NCBI GenBank assembly: GCA_014382645.1
Contig: JACNJI010000144.1
Location: forward strand, 1 to 8,760
Length of the DNA stretch: 8,760 bases
Direction of reading: 5' to 3'
From: Verrucomicrobiota bacterium
GTDB taxonomy: Bacteria; Verrucomicrobiota; Verrucomicrobiia; Opitutales; Seribacteraceae
Within the stretch, counting starts at the first letter, position 1; each line of letters opens with the position of its first letter. The translations under genes were made by a program, and so were the position numbers. Shown here in pieces: positions 4,904 through 8,760 of the stretch. The notes under the pieces are model-generated. The model had not been told where the DNA came from, did not search any database, and saw nothing but the letters and a program-made list of their open reading frames with translations.

Positions 4904-7900
4904 CTAATGTCTTGAGATCTCATCAAGTGCAGGGACCTGCCAGATATGCAGAAGGCCATTCCAGTTGCACGATGCCAGGGTGTTACCATCCGGAGAAAAG
5001 GCCGCGCTCATGAATAGTGACCCTCTTCCTTCAAGTGTAAGAAGTTCCCGGTAACCAACGGTGTCCCAAAGCTTAACCGCCTCCCGCGCGTTACTCGCGA
5101 TGGCCAATCGCTCAGAGTTCGGTGAAAAGGCTGCGGAATGTTGCCCTTGCAGAAAACCACGAATAATAGCCACCCGTTTTGCTGATCCAGTCTCCCATAC
5201 ATGGCCAACCCCTAGCGCACTTACGAGAGCGATAAATCGGTCATCGGGAGAGAACGCGCCCCTACCCACCTGCCGGAGATTGAGGTCTAGCTTAGTCTGT
5301 TCACCCGTCGCGGAGTTTCGCAGGGTTCCGGCGTGTTCCCCGTAAATCTGCAACGACCAGGTTCCGCTGGGCGAGAACATAACCGAACCAGCCGATTGAG
5401 GCGCTTGAACCGTCCACGATTCAAGCACTGTTCCTGCCTCAATATCCCACTTTCGAAATTCACCCGACCCGACCCGAAGCGACACCAGGTGGTCCGATGC
5501 ACCAATGAACCGTATGGGTATCTCAGGATCTTCAACTGAACCTATCCTCCGGATCAGAGTGCGTTCATTCAGGCTCCACACTTCAATCATTTCGTTTGAA
5601 AGATTGGCCGCAACAAGTTCTCCATCGTTGGAAAACCGAACGGTCTTAACATTGTTGTCGAAGTTGAGAATCGAATCGTATTCCTGAAAACGTTCCCCAT
5701 GCCACCGGGTCAGTTGTCCCTGTTTGTCCAATGTGACGACGGATTTGCTATCCGGCGCGAAGCTCCAAGCGACAACCGCTACTGGCAGAATGATCGGGCC
5801 GTCTTCTGAAGAACGCCCCGCAGTATCCCAGACACTCACGACACCATCCTTTCCACCGCTCATAAGTGTTCCGGAGTCTCGCGAAAGCGCGAGACTCCAA
5901 ACCTCATCTTTGTGGCCCTTGAACGTGGAAACAGATTGAGAAACGGTCAAAGGCCGCCAAGGTCGGCCCTGAGATGCGAAGGTGGTTACAGTCTCGGCAA
6001 TCTCGTTCAACTTGCCCACATCCCAAAGACGAATCGTCTGATCACCGCTGGCCGAAGCCAAGGTCTTTCCGTCAGGCCAGTACACCAATGATTGGATGTA
6101 GGTTCGGTGACCTTCCAGTCGAGCCAGCTCCAGCCCGCTGTTTACGTGCCAGAGTCGGACGGTCGATTCCACGAAACCCCCGCTCGATGCCAGCACAGAA
6201 CCGTCGGGAGACAATGCAAGCTCTGTGATTCTTTCCTCCGCCACCTTGGATTCCCAGATAGCCTCACCCGTAGTCAGATCTAAAACGCGAACTCTTCCTT
6301 CTCCATTTGCGTAGGCAAGAAACCGTAGATCAGCGGAGATCGTTGTGGGGCCAAAACCAAAACGGCCCGTTGGAATAGCCGATCCCCGAAGCTTCCGATT
6401 TTCCAATTCGGTGGCCTTTTTTAAATCCCACAAACTAAGCCTTAAGCTGTCGGTGACCGTGATCAACCGTGCGCCATCTTCAGAAAAAGCCATCGCGGCG
6501 CAATCCCCTCGTATCGGAAGGTTCCCTACAACTTGACGTGTTTCTTTATCCCAAAGGCGGACCACCGTACCGGATTGGGATTCCACTGTTGAACCGAGAG
6601 AATCCCTTGTGGAAAACGCAAGCAAAGGAGCCGTTGGAGAGAAGAGGAATGGAGCCGAAAACTGGGCTCGACGAAACCGACCAATCCGTTCCCGCGAACG
6701 CAAATCCCACAACGATATTTCGTCTTTCCATTCCTCACCTATCGCAACACAGTCACCGTCGCTGCTCATGCTCATGGAAGTGACACCGTCCGCCGCTTGG
6801 CATAAAACATAGAGCGCGTCACTTTCGCAACGTTCCCAGAGATAGCGCCATTCCCATCCCCGCAAATCCAGTTCCAGCGTCGATTGATCCGACACATCCT
6901 CTTTCGGAATATAGCATTCAAGTAATTCGCGAGCACGCCCGAGATTATTCACGGATAGCGCTTGCTGCGCGAGGTTCATGTCCGATGCGTATGCCCGACG
7001 TCGGTTAACCAAAGCCTGTGTTTCCGCAACTTGCTTGGCAGCGGCCGCCTGTTCCCTCAACCCAATTTCCACCTGTTCCGAAATAGCGATCTGCCGGTAT
7101 GCTTCACTTTTCTCAATCCATTGCCAAGTCGTGAACCCGAAGCCTATCGCCAACGCGCCAGCGAAAGCCGACACGGCGGTGGAGAACAATTTATTGCGCC
7201 TGATAAACTTTCGAACCCGGTAGACTGAACTCGGAGGGCGAGCCAGTACGGGTAGGTTCTCCAGAAAGCGCCCCACGTCCATCGCAAGTGCATTAGCTGT
7301 ATCGTACCGTCGGGTCCGATCCTTCTCCAATGACTTAAGAATAATCCAATCCAGATCGCCCTGTAGTAGGCTGGAGAGCTTCAACGGATCAGATCGCTGA
7401 CGATTGGCTGTTGTTGTCCGTTCAGCGTCCAACATGGTTCGAATCTTAGTGGACGGTCTCATTGGTTCAGACTCACGGATCGTCCGTCGCATATCGTCTA
7501 AACATGAAGCAGTCAGCTCGGAGGGGTCAAATGGAGTCTTCCCAGTTAAAAGCTCGTAGAGCAGCACGCCGAGACTATAGATATCCGCTCGAGTATCGAT
7601 GTCCTGGCCGCTCATTTCAGCCTGCTCGGGACTCACGTAAGCAGGTGTGCCCATGAAAGAATGAAACTCCGTCAGGGCGGTCCGCTCTGTCAGTTTCCGT
7701 TCGGTAGCCTTGGCGATTCCAAAATCGATCACTTTAGGCACGGGCTTCGCGTCATGAAGGGACACCAGCACATTCGACGGTTTGATATCGCGATGGATGA
7801 TTCCTTTTTGATGAGCATGTTGAACGGCCTGACAAACCTGCACAAATAGCGATAATCTTTCGCCGGTGGAGAGCTGATTCTGATCGCAATATTCCGTGAT

Positions 7901-8464
7901 GCGCGTGCCACGCACTAAATCCATGACAAAGAACGGTCTTCCGGACTGCGTGCTTCCGGCATCGAGCACGCGGGCGATGTTCGGATGATCCATCAGTGCG
8001 AGTGCCTGACTTTCGGATCTGAAGCGGGCAATGACGGCCCCGGTTTCAAGTCCGGGTTTTAATATCTTCACAGCGACCCGGCGACGAACCGGTTCTTCCT
8101 GTTCAGCCAAGTAAACCATCCCGGAACCCCCTTCTCCAATCTTTTGGATAAGCCTGTAGACACCCAACCGATCCCCAATTTTCTCACCGATGACGTCCTG
8201 ACTATTCAGCGCCGCCTGCTGAAATCCGGAAGAATCAATCGGAGTACAGACCGTCTGCATGAAATCATCGTCCTTGTGATTCTCAAGCAACGCATCAACA
8301 GATGCCCGAAGATCTGAGTCTCTGGCACAGGCCTCAGCCAAGAACTGCTCCCTTTCGCCCAGATCCGAGATTTCTATCGCATCAAGAAATAACTCCCGCT
8401 CAGGTCTATCCGGTTCATTGTTAGATTCGGTCATCGAATTGCTTTTCAAACTGACGAGCGTCAT
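4904..8464 (-). CDS. Transmembrane Ser/Thr protein kinase with WD40 double-propeller domain
   Basis: A protein of 1186 residues. Residues about 20-65 form the leader common in planctomycete/verrucomicrobial kinases (ELFLDAIEIS...FLAEACARDSDLRASVDALLENH). The kinase domain (about 102-405) is complete: glycine loop GEGGSG (110-115), VAVK lysine K133, helix-C glutamate about E151, HRDIKPSN (D226, N231), DFG (D247) and SPE (278-280), so it should be active. One membrane segment at about 426-449 follows basic RKFIRRNK, placing the kinase in the cytoplasm by the positive-inside rule. A likely coiled coil (450-490) leads to about 14 WD40 repeats (from about residue 552 to the end), recognisable by endings such as SLWDL, VRLWDK, IRLWDV, VEVWSL-like and HIWQV. 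Fourteen would make two seven-blade propellers outside the membrane, suited to ligand or protein sensing. The ATG at 8464 is used; an ATG ten codons on (8434) is possible. It is the first gene of the operon, ahead of the sigma factor. Confidence 0.95.
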   Translation of the reverse strand: MTLVSLKSNSMTESNNEPDRPERELFLDAIEISDLGEREQFLAEACARDSDLRASVDALLENHKDDDFMQTVCTPIDSSGFQQAALNSQDVIGEKIGDRLGVYRLIQKIGEGGSGMVYLAEQEEPVRRRVAVKILKPGLETGAVIARFRSESQALALMDHPNIARVLDAGSTQSGRPFFVMDLVRGTRITEYCDQNQLSTGERLSLFVQVCQAVQHAHQKGIIHRDIKPSNVLVSLHDAKPVPKVIDFGIAKATERKLTERTALTEFHSFMGTPAYVSPEQAEMSGQDIDTRADIYSLGVLLYELLTGKTPFDPSELTASCLDDMRRTIRESEPMRPSTKIRTMLDAERTTTANRQRSDPLKLSSLLQGDLDWIILKSLEKDRTRRYDTANALAMDVGRFLENLPVLARPPSSVYRVRKFIRRNKLFSTAVSAFAGALAIGFGFTTWQWIEKSEAYRQIAISEQVEIGLREQAAAAKQVAETQALVNRRRAYASDMNLAQQALSVNNLGRARELLECYIPKEDVSDQSTLELDLRGWEWRYLWERCESDALYVLCQAADGVTSMSMSSDGDCVAIGEEWKDEISLWDLRSRERIGRFRRAQFSAPFLFSPTAPLLAFSTRDSLGSTVESQSGTVVRLWDKETRQVVGNLPIRGDCAAMAFSEDGARLITVTDSLRLSLWDLKKATELENRKLRGSAIPTGRFGFGPTTISADLRFLAYANGEGRVRVLDLTTGEAIWESKVAEERITELALSPDGSVLASSGGFVESTVRLWHVNSGLELARLEGHRTYIQSLVYWPDGKTLASASGDQTIRLWDVGKLNEIAETVTTFASQGRPWRPLTVSQSVSTFKGHKDEVWSLALSRDSGTLMSGGKDGVVSVWDTAGRSSEDGPIILPVAVVAWSFAPDSKSVVTLDKQGQLTRWHGERFQEYDSILNFDNNVKTVRFSNDGELVAANLSNEMIEVWSLNERTLIRRIGSVEDPEIPIRFIGASDHLVSLRVGSGEFRKWDIEAGTVLESWTVQAPQSAGSVMFSPSGTWSLQIYGEHAGTLRNSATGEQTKLDLNLRQVGRGAFSPDDRFIALVSALGVGHVWETGSAKRVAIIRGFLQGQHSAAFSPNSERLAIASNAREAVKLWDTVGYRELLTLEGRGSLFMSAAFSPDGNTLASCNWNGLLHIWQVPALDEISRH

Positions 8465-8494
8465 TTTCGCCGTAAATCCGCCAATATTTCTTCA

Positions 8495-8523
8495 ATCATA
8501 GTTGGGTTAAGAGCTAAGATCAA
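8495..8523 (-). promoter_or_regulatory. Sigma-70-type promoter for the kinase/sigma operon
   Basis: On the minus strand, TTGATC (8523-8518) and TATGAT (8500-8495) are 17 bp apart, matching 4 of 6 and 5 of 6 consensus positions. Predicted transcription would start near 8488, giving a leader of about 24 nt before the kinase ATG at 8464. No strong Shine-Dalgarno sequence lies in that leader. This would make the operon house-keeping transcribed at a basal level; autoregulation by its own sigma factor is not visible here. Confidence 0.5.
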
Positions 8524-8666
8524 TGTCATTTGGGCACTCACAATTTAACGAACACCACGAAGTCGATAAAAGATAAATAATGTTGGCGGTTTCTGAGGCC
8601 GGCCTACGCTTGTGTATCATGTACTAAGGAGTGCGTAAGTTAGTAGATATTAGATTTATACCTTGA

Positions 8667-8672
8667 TATAAT
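8667..8672 (+). promoter_or_regulatory. -10 box of the transposase gene
   Basis: A perfect TATAAT ends 7 nt before the GTG start of the transposase. The -35 hexamer at 17 bp (TAGATA) is weak. Transcription starting at the usual distance would begin at or next to the GTG, so the mRNA would be leaderless or nearly so, or translation begins further inside. Confidence 0.35.
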
Positions 8673-8679
8673 TTTCGGT

Positions 8680-8760
8680 GTGAAAGAGCACGACGGTAGA
8701 AAGTTCGATCATAAAGCACTCGAAGCAATTCGTATGCGGGCGGTGAAGCAGGTGGTAGCC
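8680..8760 (+). CDS. IS630-family transposase, N-terminal fragment (cut by window edge)
   Basis: From the GTG at 8680-8682, 27 codons stay open to the window end. The product begins VKEHDGRKFDHKALEAIR and continues MRAVKQVVA. This DGRKxxHxxLExxRxRAVxxV pattern is, from recall, the start of many IS630-family (Tc1/mariner-like) transposases, just ahead of their N-terminal helix-turn-helix that binds the inverted repeats. The DDE catalytic domain lies beyond the window. A TATAAT sits immediately upstream. An alternative start is the ATG at the 19th codon (8734). The gene diverges from the kinase operon. The assignment rests on only 27 residues but the match is characteristic; intactness cannot be judged. 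Confidence 0.7.
   Translation, partial: MKEHDGRKFDHKALEAIRMRAVKQVVA

Larger units (their letters stand above)
8465..8679. other. Divergent intergenic region between kinase operon and IS630-like gene
   Basis: The left 60 bp carry the kinase promoter. The right part, from about 8622, is probably the left end of an insertion sequence, since the transposase start follows. A TA at 8622-8623 could be the target dinucleotide of an IS630-type insertion, but the terminal inverted repeat cannot be proven without the other end. Confidence 0.4.
8622..8760 (+). mobile_element. Left part of a probable IS630-like insertion sequence
   Basis: This is inferred from the transposase start at 8680. The outer boundary is uncertain; a TA at 8622-8623 followed by CTAAGGAGTGCGTAAGT is a plausible target dinucleotide plus terminal repeat. 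The right end is outside the window. Confidence 0.4.

Noticed and set aside
5008..7911. Many 60-100 codon frames on both strands within the kinase gene
   Set aside because: Shadows of a single well-supported 1186-residue frame with WD40 periodicity.
8461..8529. 22-codon minus-strand ORF (MTLILALNPTMIEEILADLRRK) ending in an ATGA overlap with the kinase start
   Set aside because: It spans the predicted -35/-10 promoter, and its internal ATG falls inside the -10, so an mRNA from that promoter could not encode it. It would deserve attention if the transcription start proved to lie further upstream.
1..8760. CRISPR array, retron, toxin-antitoxin or known defence operon
   Set aside because: No regularly spaced long repeats, reverse transcriptase, nuclease or paired small genes of such types were seen.

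Overview
The window looks like a PVC-type bacterial chromosome (planctomycete or verrucomicrobial) carrying an integrated mobile element. The lineage is inferred from an ECF-like sigma factor of the planctomycete/verrucomicrobial type next to a very long Ser/Thr kinase with a WD40 propeller region. Species cannot be named from this sequence. The left half (to about 4174) reads as visibly more AT-rich and carries element-type genes; the right half is more balanced and looks like resident chromosome.

Left half, about 1-4222: one end of an integrated genetic element. From left to right it holds (i) the 5' part of a small phage-type gene running off the window edge on the minus strand; (ii) a small protein with a helix-turn-helix/winged-helix core, a candidate excisionase or regulator; (iii) about 550 bp without a convincing gene, carrying iterated TGGTNTAA boxes, several dyads and unusual homopolymer runs; (iv) an unrecognised 385-residue protein; (v) a 541-residue tyrosine recombinase whose stop codon overlaps the start of (iv) as ATGA; and (vi) a 3' fragment of a tRNA-Gly(CCC) gene at 4175-4222. 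The tRNA fragment has no 5' half, and base pairing breaks at the outermost pair of its anticodon stem. It therefore reads as the attachment-site copy (attR) left after integration into a tRNA gene. The intact tRNA should lie to the left, outside the window, at the other end of the element.

Right half, 4223-8600: a two-gene minus-strand operon. A transmembrane Ser/Thr kinase with about 14 WD40 repeats comes first, followed by an ECF-like sigma factor. A good sigma-70-type promoter lies just upstream of the kinase. The likely logic, inferred from the pairing, is a surface sensor kinase controlling its partner sigma factor.

Right edge, from about 8620: the start of an IS630-like transposase gene on the plus strand, cut by the window end. 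The kinase/sigma operon is therefore flanked by a tRNA-integrated element on one side and an insertion sequence on the other. No rRNA, CRISPR array or complete tRNA is present.
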